Shown in pieces: positions 1 to 10,507 of a DNA stretch of 64,000 bases. The position numbers and the translations under genes are program-made. This stretch comes from Vibrio mexicanus (GTDB lineage Bacteria; Pseudomonadota; Gammaproteobacteria; Enterobacterales; Vibrionaceae), in contig NZ_JYJP01000109.1 of the NCBI RefSeq assembly GCF_001012815.1, forward strand, positions 62,001-126,000, in the 5' to 3' direction. The notes beneath the pieces are model-generated. The model ran no database searches. It was not told the origin of the DNA and worked only from the letters and a program-made list of their open reading frames with translations. How positions within the stretch are numbered: position 1 is the first letter of the stretch; every line of letters starts with the position of its first letter.

Positions 1-443
1 GTTTCCAGTAACTCGTCTAACTCGTTAATCACTTTCTGTGCTTGATCTGCTGCATCTAGGCAACGTTTCACGTAAGCGATGAAGTTTTCTTGAAGAGCTT
101 CTGGGATGACAAGTTGACGGCCGTATACGCGACCAGCAATGTCTTTAGCAAGGTTTGCAAGTTTGTCTTGCTGAGTTAGCAACTCAAGCATGTCGGTACG
201 ATCAACCGGCATAAACAAACCGCGAGGAAGTTTGAGACGAATTTCACGTTTGAGTACGTCCGCTTCTTTCTCTAGGTGAGAAATTTGAGCGCGAATTTCA
301 GCCGCTTTTTCCCAGTCACCTTTTGAAGATACTTCAAAAAAGTTCACTAGGTGTGAGCAACACTCGTTCACGCAAACAACGTGACGCTGCAAAGGCTTAA
401 TTGGGGACTTTGCAAATAACCCCATAATCGTATTCACTGGCAT
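1..443 (-). CDS. DUF47 / TIGR00153 family protein (PhoU-like), partial
   Basis: This is the N-terminal part of a protein that runs off the left edge of the window; about 147 codons are visible. It begins MPVNTIMGLFAKSPIKPL, the usual opening of the TIGR00153/DUF47 family of PhoU-like all-helical proteins. The visible part is charged and helical (LEKEADVLKREIRLKL, TQQDKLANLAKDIAGRVYG). Family members are cytoplasmic, resemble the phosphate-signalling regulator PhoU, and are commonly encoded next to a Pit-type low-affinity phosphate transporter; any such gene would lie outside the window. An internal Met at base 425 is an alternative start. The family call is firm; its biochemical role is only inferred from PhoU similarity. 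Confidence 0.85.
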   Translation of the reverse strand, partial: MPVNTIMGLFAKSPIKPLQRHVVCVNECCSHLVNFFEVSSKGDWEKAAEIRAQISHLEKEADVLKREIRLKLPRGLFMPVDRTDMLELLTQQDKLANLAKDIAGRVYGRQLVIPEALQENFIAYVKRCLDAADQAQKVINELDELLE

Positions 444-647
444 GGTCGTTCAACCTAAATGTATAACCTAAAAAGAACATACACCATTTCATGGTGAAAT
501 GTTGAGCGATGGCTATAAAGGCGCGCATGTTAACCCATTAAATCCCTCATTTAAACTGTTTTAGATCATCATTAGGGCGATATTTCACACTTGCTACGTG
601 TGGAAATTGGCAATATCCTGTTGCTATCTGCTTTGAAAGGTATAGAT

Positions 648-2168
648 ATGGAAACCGAGATAGAACTGAAGTTTTTTGTTTCTCCTGATTTTTCAGATGT
701 TTTACTGGAAAAAATCTCCGAAGCAAAAGTGCTTCAGCACAGTTGTCGTGAGTTAGGAAATACTTACTTTGATACCGCTGACAACTGGCTTAGAGGGCAT
801 GACATCGGCTTACGTATTCGTCGATTTGATGATGTTTTTGTTCAAACCGTGAAAACGGCTGGACGCGTAGTCGCAGGTTTGCACCAAAGACCTGAATATA
901 ATGCTGAACACAACTCCAACGAGCCAGATTTGTCTTTGCATCCAGAAGATATTTGGCCACAGGGAAGAACTTTCTCTGAAGTTCAGCAGCAGTTAACGCC
1001 TCTTTTCTCGACTAACTTCACTCGTGAGCAGTGGCTAATTGGCATGCCAGATGGCAGCCAAATCGAAGTGGCTTTCGATCAAGGCTTGGTTATCGCGGGT
1101 GATAAAGAAGATCCTATCTGTGAAGTTGAGTTAGAACTTAAATCTGGCCAAGCGGATTCATTATTCACTTTGGCTCGCACATTATGTGAAGCAGGCGGCA
1201 TGCGCCTAGGCAACTTAAGTAAAGCCGCGCGTGGTTACCGCTTAGCTCAGGGGCACGAAGAAGATGAAGTTAAAGAGCTGACATTAGTCGCGACAGACAA
1301 AAACGACACGGTTGAGTCTTGCTTCATTAATACCTTAGAACACGCGCTTTCTCATTGGCACTATCACGAGCAGATTTACTCAGAAAGAGAATCGAATGAG
1401 GCGCTGCACCAAATTCGCCAATCCATCAGTTTTATTCGACAAACGTTGACCATTTACGGTGGCATTGTACCGCGTCGCGCCAGTGCTATCTTGAGACAAG
1501 AACTGAAATGGCTAGAGCAAGAGCTTGAGTGGCTGCAAGAGTTTGACTACCTTGATGACCTGTTAGAAGACAAAGGCCACGTACTGCGTAAACTGGATGC
1601 TCGTAAGTTCCTCGTTGGGGAACTTAAAGTGATGCAAGAACAGCTGCCTGATCGAGAAAGTAACTTAACGTTATTGTCTTCGGCACGTTATACCGGTCTT
1701 CTGTTGGATCTTAGCCGTTGGATTTTGAGCCGAGGTTGGCAGCCCTTCCTCGATGAAAAAGCCCGACAAAAAATGGCGCGTAATATCTTGCCGTTTTCTG
1801 TCCAGCAATTAGACCGCACTTGGGCAGAGCTGATGGAAGCTTTCCCACCGGAGCGCACGCTATCTCGTCAAGAATACATCGATCAGCAATACCGCTTGAT
1901 GCGTAACTTATACACTGGGCTTGGTTTTGCAAGTTTGTATGATGCCGACGAGCGCAACAGCTTCCGCTTACCATGGGCTGACTTGATGCAGGGCATTGAT
2001 GACCTGTTGATGCTAAAGCCGCTTGCGAATCTCATGGATAAGCTTGATGGCGAAGAAGAGCGTGAGCAGTTAGAGCGATGGCTTTTCCGCCAAGAAACAT
2101 CCATTTTGCACGCTATGGAGCAAACGCGCTTAATTAGTGTTGAAGCTGCCCCATACTGGCAAGAGTAA
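648..2168 (+). CDS. ygiF: Inorganic triphosphatase, CYTH-CHAD protein YgiF
   Basis: 506-residue cytoplasmic protein with an N-terminal CYTH domain (about residues 1-200) and a C-terminal CHAD domain (about 215-500). The start METEIELKF carries the ExExK motif that defines the CYTH triphosphate tunnel; further CYTH motifs are LRIRRFDD and VEVALELK-like EVELELKSG. The E. coli homologue hydrolyses inorganic tripolyphosphate, and CHAD domains bind polyphosphate. The ATG at 648 is preceded by GAAAGG at a good distance and is preferred to an upstream TTG at 591. The E. coli order ygiF-glnE-hldE is kept, but here a K+ channel gene and a chemoreceptor gene sit between ygiF and glnE. Confidence 0.88.
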   Translation: METEIELKFFVSPDFSDVLLEKISEAKVLQHSCRELGNTYFDTADNWLRGHDIGLRIRRFDDVFVQTVKTAGRVVAGLHQRPEYNAEHNSNEPDLSLHPEDIWPQGRTFSEVQQQLTPLFSTNFTREQWLIGMPDGSQIEVAFDQGLVIAGDKEDPICEVELELKSGQADSLFTLARTLCEAGGMRLGNLSKAARGYRLAQGHEEDEVKELTLVATDKNDTVESCFINTLEHALSHWHYHEQIYSERESNEALHQIRQSISFIRQTLTIYGGIVPRRASAILRQELKWLEQELEWLQEFDYLDDLLEDKGHVLRKLDARKFLVGELKVMQEQLPDRESNLTLLSSARYTGLLLDLSRWILSRGWQPFLDEKARQKMARNILPFSVQQLDRTWAELMEAFPPERTLSRQEYIDQQYRLMRNLYTGLGFASLYDADERNSFRLPWADLMQGIDDLLMLKPLANLMDKLDGEEEREQLERWLFRQETSILHAMEQTRLISVEAAPYWQE

Positions 2169-2190
2169 TCGAAACCCAGTTTTCTATCCT

Positions 2191-2224
2191 AAAGGCCTAG
2201 TGAATGATCACTAGGCCTTTTGTT
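2191..2224. terminator. Bidirectional terminator between ygiF and K+ channel gene
   Basis: Perfect 12-bp stem (arms 2191-2202 and 2209-2220, AAAGGCCTAGTG) with a 6-nt loop. A-runs and T-runs flank it on both sides, so it can serve the two convergent genes. Confidence 0.85.
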
Positions 2225-2249
2225 TATGGCGCAATAATAAATGGACCGC

Positions 2250-3017
2250 CTACGTCTTTTTTTCTAGCTGCTCGAGCCTATCTTCAATGGCTTCCAATCG
2301 CTGTATAATTTTCGTTTGATGCTGAGTGATCTCTATTAATAAACGTTCTTTGTTCTCTGAGCGGCTCTCTTGTTGCTTGGTTGGAGAGGTAATGAGGGAA
2401 GTGATCAAACCTGAAATCATACCGAACAAGCCCACACCGGAAACGATCAACCCAGCCGCGAGTAATTTGCCGGAATCGGTCACGGGGTAGTGATCCCCAT
2501 AGCCGACGGTCGATATAGTCACTAGCGCCCACCACATGGCGTCGCCTGCATTATCTATATTGGACTCGGGATTCGGCCCTTCAAGAAACAGCATGACGCT
2601 TGAACCCACCGCCATTAACACCACCATCAACAAGATAATGGAGGCTAACGTCGTCTCTGTGCGGTTGCGAGTAAGAAGGGCGGCGATGTTTTGGCTTGAC
2701 CGAAGCAGTAATATGACTCGCAAAATTTGGAAAATCCGTGCATATCTCAGCGGTTCAATCAAAGGGATACTTGCGACGTAATCTATCCAATGTTTTTTCA
2801 AGAATTGCACACGATCTGTGGCGCGGATCATATCTATAGTCAACTGTATGATGAATACGCTACAGATCAGGAAGTCTAAGCCGATAAGGACCTGACGAGT
2901 TTCATGGTCGACAGGCAAAAAGAGCAAGCTTGAGATCACAAATAGCGCCATGAATGACAGGATTAGTGACAATAAGCTCATAGGTTTAGTGCTGTCTTTG
3001 TTATCATCTTTATTCAT
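2250..3017 (-). CDS. Voltage-gated-type potassium channel (6-TM ion transport protein)
   Basis: 255-residue inner-membrane protein with the layout of a six-segment ion channel. The first hydrophobic segment is near residues 15-37. An S4-like stretch with spaced arginines (RYARIFQILRVILLLR) lies near residues 92-107. The pore segment WWALVTISTVGYGDHYPV (about 162-179) contains the K+ selectivity filter TVGYGD. The C-terminus (about 225-255) is a predicted coiled coil (LLIEITQHQTKIIQRLEAI) that may tetramerise the channel. Start MNKDDNKDS at 3017. It converges on ygiF and shares its terminator. K+ selectivity is well supported by the filter; gating and physiological role are not known from the sequence. 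Confidence 0.87.
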   Translation of the reverse strand: MNKDDNKDSTKPMSLLSLILSFMALFVISSLLFLPVDHETRQVLIGLDFLICSVFIIQLTIDMIRATDRVQFLKKHWIDYVASIPLIEPLRYARIFQILRVILLLRSSQNIAALLTRNRTETTLASIILLMVVLMAVGSSVMLFLEGPNPESNIDNAGDAMWWALVTISTVGYGDHYPVTDSGKLLAAGLIVSGVGLFGMISGLITSLITSPTKQQESRSENKERLLIEITQHQTKIIQRLEAIEDRLEQLEKKT

Positions 3018-3108
3018 ACGAAGCTCGAAATAAATATCGGGTAAGTTTTTTAACCCTCTAAATCTTTGGGTTAAAAATCAATATATAAGACTTAGTGGAG
3101 AACTGACA

Positions 3109-4364
3109 ATGACGACTTTGGCATTTAAGCATGGGAAAAGGTAATTACCAATACACGCCTTATCCCTAAGATGGTCATGCTCATGGTGTTTAGTACCGTA
3201 CTAATCATCGGTAAGCAGCTCTGGGACGCGAGTACTTTTTATGATTCGTTGGTGGCAGCGACTCAAAGCACTGAAATCGCTCAAGAACATTACCAAGCCT
3301 ACTTGGTAAAAATCGTTTGGCAAACTGCCGCAATGGTCGTTGTTTTTGTGGTTCTTCTTTTGTTCGCAGCCCGTGTTATGTTGCGACAAACTCAATACCT
3401 GAGCGAATCGATTAAGAAGATGGCAAGCCGTGACCTATCGCAGCCAATCCATATGGATTGTAAAGATGAATATGGCGATGTCGCGCGTGAACTTGAAAAG
3501 ACACGAGTTCAGCTACAAGAAATGATTAAGATGCAAGTGACCTCTTCTCAAGAGCTAGCCGGCCTGACTGAAATCATGACACTAAGCATGTCTGAGACAA
3601 AAGAATCAGCTCAAGAAGAGTTTAATGAAATTGATCAGCTTGCTACCGCAATGAGCGAAATGACCTCAACGGTCCAAACGGTTGCTGAACATGCACAAAG
3701 CGCTTCTAGTTTAACGGAAAGCGCTTCAGGTCAAGCAGAAACCGGTCAACGCTTTGTTCAAGATAGCGTCGATAAAATGAGTGTGCTGTCGCAAGACATT
3801 TCGGCATCGGCACAAGCAGTAAACCAAGTTGAAGAAAGTGTGGATTCAATCGGCAGTGTGGTCGGTACTATCCAAGGTATTTCTGAGCAAACCAACCTTC
3901 TAGCATTGAACGCGGCGATTGAAGCAGCACGTGCCGGCGAAGCGGGTCGTGGCTTTGCGGTTGTTGCGGATGAAGTTCGTAACCTAGCGCAGCGCACTCA
4001 ACAAGCAACGGTTGAGATTCAAGAGATGATCACTCAGTTACAAACCAGCGCAAATTCAGCGGTAGAGTTGATGGAGAAAAGTGTGGTTGAAGCGGCAACG
4101 GGTGTGGAGCTTGTGACGAACGCTGGCTCTGAGCTTGATGGCATTGTGGCTCAAGTTAATCAGATCAATGACATGAACTTCCAAATTGCAACAGCGGCAG
4201 GTCAGCAAAGCAGTGTCGCGGAAGAGATGAACCAGAACCTAACCAACGTACGAGAGTTGGTAGAAGCGTCGGTAACCGTGGTCAGTGAGCTGCTTGAAAC
4301 GTCAGAAATCATGCAGACCAATGCGGAAGAGTTAGACGGAAAGATCACGTCCTTTAAAGTCTAA
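3109..4364 (+). CDS. Methyl-accepting chemotaxis protein (frameshifted near start)
   Basis: Chemoreceptor of about 418 residues once the frame is repaired. The natural start is ATG 3109 with GTGGAG eight bases upstream, but the frame stops after 11 codons (MTTLAFKHGKR). Restoring one A in the A-run at 3138-3141 gives MTTLAFKHGKKVITNTRLI and joins the long frame. Two membrane segments (about residues 24-40 and 67-90) bracket a short periplasmic loop, followed by HAMP and a long cytoplasmic signalling coiled coil with the hairpin tip around EQTNLLALNAAIEAARAGE and AVVADEVRNLAQRT. There is no C-terminal NWETF-type CheR tether. The periplasmic loop is too short to guess a ligand. It relays signals to CheA/CheW. 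Confidence 0.85.
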
Positions 4365-4381
4365 TTGATGATAACTCTATG

Positions 4382-4417
4382 AAAAACGCCCACATTGATA
4401 CTGTGGGCGTTTTTTAT
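4382..4417 (+). terminator. Rho-independent terminator after chemoreceptor gene
   Basis: 13-bp stem (AAAAACGCCCACA at 4382-4394 paired with 4402-4414), 7-nt loop, followed by a T-run. Confidence 0.85.
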
Positions 4418-4479
4418 TGCGCTAAGTTTGATATAAATAGAGACATAACTCGTCGCGCTAGTCTCAACAAGGAAGAACA

Positions 4480-7325
4480 ATGCAATTGCCTGCTCAGCTA
4501 ACCACACAGGTTGATCCTCACCTTTCTCAATTACTCGAACAACATCAAGCTACTTTTGATGCATGGCCCGAAGATTTGCAGAGCCAACTCAGCTACGTGT
4601 GCACCTTGAGTCAATTCGTTTGCGAGACGCTACAAAGAGATGAAGCATTGGTGGACCAATTGCCTTCAATGCTGGCTCAAGAAGAAAGATGTCAAAGCTA
4701 TCGAGAGCGGCTAGCGGCCCTGCTTGCTGACTGTAGTGATGAAATGAGTAGTCATCGCGTGCTGCGTCAATTTCGTAATCGTGAGATGGTCTATATTGCT
4801 TGGCGTGATTTTACTCAGTCGTGGCCGCTTGAAGAGAGTTTGGCCCATCTGTCTTGTTTGGCAGAGGCGATGATTTTTGAAACCTACCAATGGCAGTACC
4901 AAATTTGCTGCAACGAGTGGGGCACACCCTGTAATGAGCAAGGCGAAGCTCAGCCAATGCTAATCATTGGTATGGGTAAATTGGGTGGTGGCGAGCTCAA
5001 CTTCTCTTCTGATATCGATTTGATCTTCACTTACCCAGAGAACGGCGAAACCCAAGGCGCTAGGCGCTCAATTGCCAATGCACAGTTCTTTACACGTCTC
5101 GGGCAGCGTGTGATTAAAGCGTTAGACCAGCAGACTTTTGATGGCTTCTGTTATCGAGTTGATATGCGTTTACGCCCGTTTGGCGAAAGTGGCCCCTTGG
5201 TGATGAGCTACGCGGCACTGGAAGACTACTACCAAGAGCAAGGGCGAGATTGGGAGCGTTACGCGATGATCAAAGCACGCGTAATGGGACGTGAAATGTA
5301 CCCAGAGTACCAAGAGCTGCGCCAGATGCTTCGCCCGTTCGTATTCCGACGTTACATCGACTTTAGCGCGGTTCAATCTCTGCGCCGCATGAAATCGATG
5401 ATTAGTAGTGAGGTTCGTCGCCGTGGCTTAAGCAACAACATTAAGCTCGGTGCGGGCGGCATTCGTGAAATCGAATTTATCGCGCAGGTTTTCCAGCTTA
5501 TTCGTGGTGGGCGTGAGCCTAGCCTTCGCCAGCGAGGCCTACTCGAAACTTTAGAGGCGATTGATGAGTTACATCTGCTTGATAAGCAAGAAGTACAGAA
5601 TTTGTCCGATGCCTATAAGTATCTACGTAGGCTAGAAAACTTACTTCAAGCCATGGCGGATAAACAAACTCAAACTTTACCTGATAACGATATTGAACAG
5701 CTAAAGCTGGCGGTTGCCATGGGGTATCAAGAGTGGACGGAGCTAGTTGTCGATACTCAAACTCACATGAAAGCAGTTCACGCTGTCTTCGACCAATTGA
5801 TTGGCCAAGAGGAAGAAGAAAGCACGAGCGTAGCGAAACACTTCCATGAACTGTGGGATATGGCCCACAAGCAAGATGTGATTGAAGATGTGCTCGAAAA
5901 AGATGTGCACCTTAATGATGTAGAAGTTCATGCCCAAACGATCATTCAGTTCAAGCAAGATTTAGCGAAGAAGACATTGGGGCCTCGCGGACGCGAAGTG
6001 CTAAATCGATTGATGCCTAAAATCTTCCAAGCCCTATTCACCAATAAAGATGCGCAGTTTGGCTTATCTCGAGTGCTTCACCTGCTGCATAAAATCGTTA
6101 CTCGCACAACGTATCTTGAGTTGCTTGATGAACATCAGGCTGCGCTTACTCAATTAGTCCGCCTATGTACGGCAAGTCCAATGATCTCAGAGCAGCTAGG
6201 GCGTTATCCAATCCTTCTGGATGAGCTGATTGACCCGCAGCAGCTTTATAACCCAGTTCCGTTGGAGTCTTATAAAACTGAGCTTCGCGATTTTCTCGCA
6301 CGCATTCCTGAAGATGATATGGAACAGCAGATGGAGCGCTCAGGCAGTTCAAGCAGATCTGTATGCTTAGAATTGCCGCCGCCGATATCGCAGAAGTACT
6401 GCCAGTCATGAAAGTGAGTGACCACTTAACTTATCTTGCTGAAGCGATTGTTGAAGCGGTGGTGAACCAAGCTTGGCTGCAAGTGGTCGAAAAGTTTGGA
6501 GAACCGTCCCACCTTAAAGATCGCGAAGGCAAAGGTTTTGCGGTTATTGGCTACGGCAAAGTGGGCGGTTGGGAGCTTGGCTACAACTCCGACTTAGATA
6601 TTGTGTTTATGCATGATTGCCCTGTTCATGCTTATACGGATGGAAAAAAAGAGATTGATGGCAGGCAGTTTTATCTGAGACTTGCTCAGCGCATCATTCA
6701 TATTTTCTCAACTCGTACGGCTTCAGGCATTTTGTATGAAGCGGATACGCGTTTACGCCCTTCAGGTGCGTCGGGGTTATTGGTGAGCCCGACGGAAGCA
6801 TTTGATGAGTATCAGCATAAAGAAGCTTGGACATGGGAGCATCAGGCATTGGTGCGTGCACGTATGATTTATGGTGATGCGCCGCTGCAACAAGCCTTTG
6901 GTGAAACGCGTCATACCATTTTGTCATTAGAGCGAGCAGAACCAGAACTTAAACAGCAAGTCGCGGACATGCGGATGAAGATGCGCGACCACCTTGGCGG
7001 GAAGAAAGCTGGACGATTTATGCTTAAGCAAGATCCGGGTGGGATTACCGATGTTGAGTTCTTAGTTCAGTATTTGGTGTTGCGTTTTAGTCATGAGAAG
7101 CCAAAACTGACTAAATGGTCGGATAACGTGCGGATCATTGAGTCGCTAATCTCGCAAGGAATTCTTGATGAAGGCCCTGCGATGGCGCTTATCAATGCGT
7201 ACACAACTATGCGCGACCAAATACATCATAGAAACCTGCTTAATCTGGATGCTGATGTTGATGAGCAGAAACTGCAGCAAGAGCGAGAGTGGGTTCGTCA
7301 AGTATGGAATCAATGGCTTGGATAA
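4480..7325 (+). CDS. glnE: Bifunctional glutamine synthetase adenylyltransferase/deadenylase (frameshifted)
   Basis: GlnE modifies glutamine synthetase with AMP and removes it in response to PII and glutamine, so it sets nitrogen assimilation. Both nucleotidyltransferase halves are visible: the deadenylylating N-terminal half has GMGKLGGGELNFSSDIDLIF at about residues 164-183, and the adenylylating C-terminal half has GYGKVGGWELGYNSDLDIVF. The gene is split: after GAGCGC near 6338 one C of a CC pair is missing, so the first frame ends at 6411 and the rest is read in another frame. Restoring it gives EQQMERLRQFKQI and a 948-residue protein, as expected for the family. Start ATG 4480 has AGGAAG upstream. 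It is followed by hldE, as in E. coli. Confidence 0.93.
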
Positions 7326-7405
7326 GTTGCTCGCGACTTATCAAGAATTGTTTGCCATTGATAATCTGATACACTCTGCGCTGAAACAAAAATTGGAGAT
7401 CCATA

Positions 7406-8836
7406 ATGAAACCAATCCTACCTGATTACAGTGATGCTGGCGTACTCATCATCGGTGATGTCATGCTTGACCGCTATTGGTACGGCCCAACTGGCCGCAT
7501 CTCACCAGAAGCGCCTGTGCCTGTAGTGAAAGTAGAGAATAACGAAGAACGCCCGGGTGGTGCTGCAAACGTGGCAATGAACATTGCTTCGCTTGGCGGT
7601 AAGGCGCACATCGTTGGTTTAACGGGTCAAGATGAACCTGCGAGTGTTCTGCAAGATACGTTGAGCTCACTGAATGTGACTTGCGATTTCGTTGCGTTAG
7701 AAGATTTCCCAACCATTACTAAACTTCGTGTGTTAAGCCGCGGGCAACAACTGATTCGTTTAGACTTTGAAGACAAGTTTGAAAACACGGATCCAGAGCT
7801 TGTGCTTAGCCGCATGGAAAAAGCGCTACCAAATAGCAAGTCAGTGATTTTGTCTGACTATGCAAAAGGCGCGCTTGAACATGTTCAACAGTTCATCCAA
7901 AAAGCTCGTGCGGCGAATGTACCTGTATTTATCGACCCTAAAGGTGCCGATTTCGAACGTTACCGTGGCGCAACACTTCTGACGCCTAATATGGCAGAGT
8001 TTGAGTTGGTTGTCGGCCCAGTGAAGTCGGAAGAAGAGCTGGTCGAGAAAGGGTTAGAGCTTATCGAACGCCATGACTTTGAGGCACTTCTTGTTACTCG
8101 CAGTGAGCATGGCATGACGCTACTTCGCCGCGGACAAGAACCTTTCCATCTGCCTACTTTGGCAAAAGAGGTGTACGACGTAACGGGTGCGGGCGATACG
8201 GTTATCTCTGTATTGGCTGCCTCTGTCGCTGCGGGTAAACCACTGGATGAAGCGTGTGCATTAGCCAATGCAGCCGCAGGTGTGGTTGTCGGCAAGTTGG
8301 GCACATCAACCCTTTCTACTATTGAACTGGCGGAAGCGATTCACGGTAGCCAAGACACCGACTATGGTGTGATTGCTGAATCAGCGTTGATTGAAGCGGT
8401 GAAGCAAGCGCGCGCGAAAGGTGAAAAGGTGGTGATGACCAATGGCTGTTTTGATATTTTGCATGCAGGTCATGTGTCTTACCTAAACCACGCTGCAGAG
8501 CTTGGTGATCGTCTGATTGTTGCGGTGAATACCGACGATTCAGTCAAACGTCTTAAAGGCCCTGGCCGACCAGTTAATCCAACCGATCGCCGAATGGCGG
8601 TATTGGCTGGTTTAGGTGCGGTGGATTGGGTTGTACCATTTAGCGAAGATACGCCTCAGCGTCTGATCTCTGAAGTGCTGCCAAGCCTATTAGTGAAAGG
8701 CGGCGATTACAAACCGGAAGAAATTGCGGGTGGCAAAGAAGTGATTGCCGCTGGCGGTGAAGTTAAAGTGCTTAACTTTGAAGATGGTTGCTCAACTTCT
8801 GGGATTATCGAAGCGATTAAAGGTGGCCGTGGTTAA
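7406..8836 (+). CDS. hldE: Bifunctional heptose-7-phosphate kinase / heptose-1-phosphate adenylyltransferase
   Basis: 476-residue cytoplasmic enzyme of ADP-heptose synthesis for the lipopolysaccharide inner core. The N-terminal ribokinase-like domain (about 1-318) shows GGAANVAMNIASLGG and the catalytic DVTGAGDTV motif. The C-terminal nucleotidyltransferase domain (about 344-476) has TNGCFDILHAGHVSYL with the HxGH signature. Length matches the E. coli enzyme (477). ATG 7406 has GGAG upstream. A possible promoter lies in the glnE-hldE gap (TTGTTT at 7348, 16-bp spacer, TACACT at 7370), so hldE may have its own transcript. A terminator follows. Confidence 0.95.
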   Translation: MKPILPDYSDAGVLIIGDVMLDRYWYGPTGRISPEAPVPVVKVENNEERPGGAANVAMNIASLGGKAHIVGLTGQDEPASVLQDTLSSLNVTCDFVALEDFPTITKLRVLSRGQQLIRLDFEDKFENTDPELVLSRMEKALPNSKSVILSDYAKGALEHVQQFIQKARAANVPVFIDPKGADFERYRGATLLTPNMAEFELVVGPVKSEEELVEKGLELIERHDFEALLVTRSEHGMTLLRRGQEPFHLPTLAKEVYDVTGAGDTVISVLAASVAAGKPLDEACALANAAAGVVVGKLGTSTLSTIELAEAIHGSQDTDYGVIAESALIEAVKQARAKGEKVVMTNGCFDILHAGHVSYLNHAAELGDRLIVAVNTDDSVKRLKGPGRPVNPTDRRMAVLAGLGAVDWVVPFSEDTPQRLISEVLPSLLVKGGDYKPEEIAGGKEVIAAGGEVKVLNFEDGCSTSGIIEAIKGGRG

Positions 8837-8895
8837 TCTCATCCACTAGGTTGTTGCCTCTAGCAAAGAGTGAGAAAGCTAGCAAAAACAAGAAA

Positions 8896-8928
8896 AAAGC
8901 CGTTGAAGAAATTCAACGGCTTTCGTTT
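8896..8928. terminator. Bidirectional terminator between hldE and tolC
   Basis: 12-bp stem (AAAGCCGTTGAA at 8896-8907 with its complement at 8912-8923) flanked by A-rich and T-rich tracts, placed between two convergent genes. Confidence 0.85.
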
Positions 8929-8941
8929 ATCTAGAGGGTCG

Positions 8942-10273
8942 TTAGTTTGCTGGCTTTAGGCCTGCATCGATATCTAGAATTTCTTGTTCGCTTAGCGTAC
9001 CGATAGCTTGACGAAGTTGAAGCTCACTTAGGATGTAGCTGTAACGTGCGTTAGATAGGCTCTTGTTCGCATCGTATAGACGGCGAGTTGCATCTAATAC
9101 GTCAACGATTGTACGAGTACCCACATCGAAACCGGCTTCCGTTGCTTCTAGAGCAGATTGTGCAGAAATCACAGTTTGTTCAAAGGCACGCAGGGCACCA
9201 ATAGAGGCCGTGATGTTGTTGTTCTGTGCACGTACATTCTTCACTACGCCACGGTAAGTCGCCTCAAGATCTTGGCTTGCAGATACGTAGGCAAACTCAG
9301 CTTGTTTGGTTTGCGATGTAATGTTGCCACCTGTGTAGAGAGGTACGACCAAGTTCAAACCAATATTGAAGTTGTCTTGATCAAAGTTACTGTTCAATTG
9401 GTCACTTTTCGATTGATCAAGGAACTGGTAGCCACCATCAAGGGTGATGGATGGTAGGTGACCAGATCTTGCTAGCGAAATGTTGTCGCGAGCGATGTCT
9501 TGCGCAATACGAGCCGTTAGTAAGCTCAAGTTTTTCTCTTGTGCTTGTTCGATCAGTTCATTGACTGATGATGCTGATTTACGAGCTGCGAAACGGTCTG
9601 TATCTAGAATGTTTAGCGCAGTGTGCTCTTGACCTGTGATTTCACGCAGGCCTTCGTAGCTGTTTACCAGATCGTTCTCAGCTAATACTTCTTGAGCAAG
9701 CACTGAGTCAAACTGAGCTTGTGCATCATGAACGTCAGTGATTGCTGATAGACCTACTTCAAAACGTTGTTTTGTTTGTTCTAGTTGTCGACCAACGGCG
9801 GCTTTTTCTGCACGAACAAACTCAAGGTTGTCTTGTGCGCTAAGCACCGCGAAATATGCGTCTGCAACTCGGAAGATCAGATCTTGTTGTATGGTTGCGT
9901 AAGCCGCGTCTGCTTGACGAGCCGACTTCTCAGCTGTCTCTAGAGTAATCCAGCTTGAACGTTGATAAAGCTCTTGTGAGAAGCCAATGCCAGCGGTTAA
10001 CTGATTGTTATCAATGCTTGTAGAACCGACACCGTCAATATCACGATCACCACGGTTTAGGTTGTAACCCGCCGTTAAGTTAATTTGAGGTAATAGAGTA
10101 CTGCGTGAACTGTTAACTGCTTCGAATGCAGCATCACGTTGAGCAGCTGCTCCTAATAGCGTAGGGTCGTTTTCTTTTGCTTGGTTATAGATTTCAGTTA
10201 GGGTGTCCGCCCAAACTGTGCTACTCATGCTACCGATTGCAGCACTAATAAATAGAGGAAGCAGTTTTTTCAT
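8942..10273 (-). CDS. tolC: Outer membrane efflux channel TolC
   Basis: 443-residue outer-membrane factor that provides the exit duct for tripartite drug efflux pumps and type I secretion. It opens with a Sec signal peptide MKKLLPLFISAAIGSMSSTVWA and then DTLTEIYNQAKENDPTLLGA, the typical mature N-terminus. Two internal repeats follow (QDLIFRVADAYFAVLSAQDNL in the first; GTRTIVDVLDATRRLYDANK in the second), the paired halves of the alpha-helical barrel. I place the start at ATG 10273 with AGGA just upstream, not at the TTG 18 bases further up. As in E. coli it lies next to the nudF-yqiB-cpdA-yqiA-parE block, divergent from it. Confidence 0.94.
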   Translation of the reverse strand: MKKLLPLFISAAIGSMSSTVWADTLTEIYNQAKENDPTLLGAAAQRDAAFEAVNSSRSTLLPQINLTAGYNLNRGDRDIDGVGSTSIDNNQLTAGIGFSQELYQRSSWITLETAEKSARQADAAYATIQQDLIFRVADAYFAVLSAQDNLEFVRAEKAAVGRQLEQTKQRFEVGLSAITDVHDAQAQFDSVLAQEVLAENDLVNSYEGLREITGQEHTALNILDTDRFAARKSASSVNELIEQAQEKNLSLLTARIAQDIARDNISLARSGHLPSITLDGGYQFLDQSKSDQLNSNFDQDNFNIGLNLVVPLYTGGNITSQTKQAEFAYVSASQDLEATYRGVVKNVRAQNNNITASIGALRAFEQTVISAQSALEATEAGFDVGTRTIVDVLDATRRLYDANKSLSNARYSYILSELQLRQAIGTLSEQEILDIDAGLKPAN

Positions 10274-10449
10274 TGGTCCTATTCCTGCCAAGGGTGAAAG
10301 GTGAATTCTTCAAATTCTAACTCAAATTGGCGCTAAAACACGCATTACTTTGCAGTTTTTTACATCAATATAGAAATCGATCATCAGTAAATAGTCAAAA
10401 TTTAAAAAAAGTGACAATTCTTGTATAAAAAGTTGAACCAGATCCTTGG

Positions 10450-10458
10450 TGCTATAGT
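10450..10458 (+). promoter_or_regulatory. Extended -10 promoter candidate for nudF
   Basis: TGCTATAGT matches an extended -10 element (TGnTATAAT) with one mismatch, about 50 bases upstream of nudF. No good -35 is present at normal spacing, which extended -10 promoters tolerate. Confidence 0.5.
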
Positions 10459-10507
10459 GTCTATCTGAGTACACTACACGATTCTCTTACTTAGAGAGGC
10501 ACTTATA

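Noticed and set aside
7627..8304. Antisense open frames within hldE
   Set aside because: Low-complexity serine- and threonine-rich translations typical of frames opposite a biased coding sequence.
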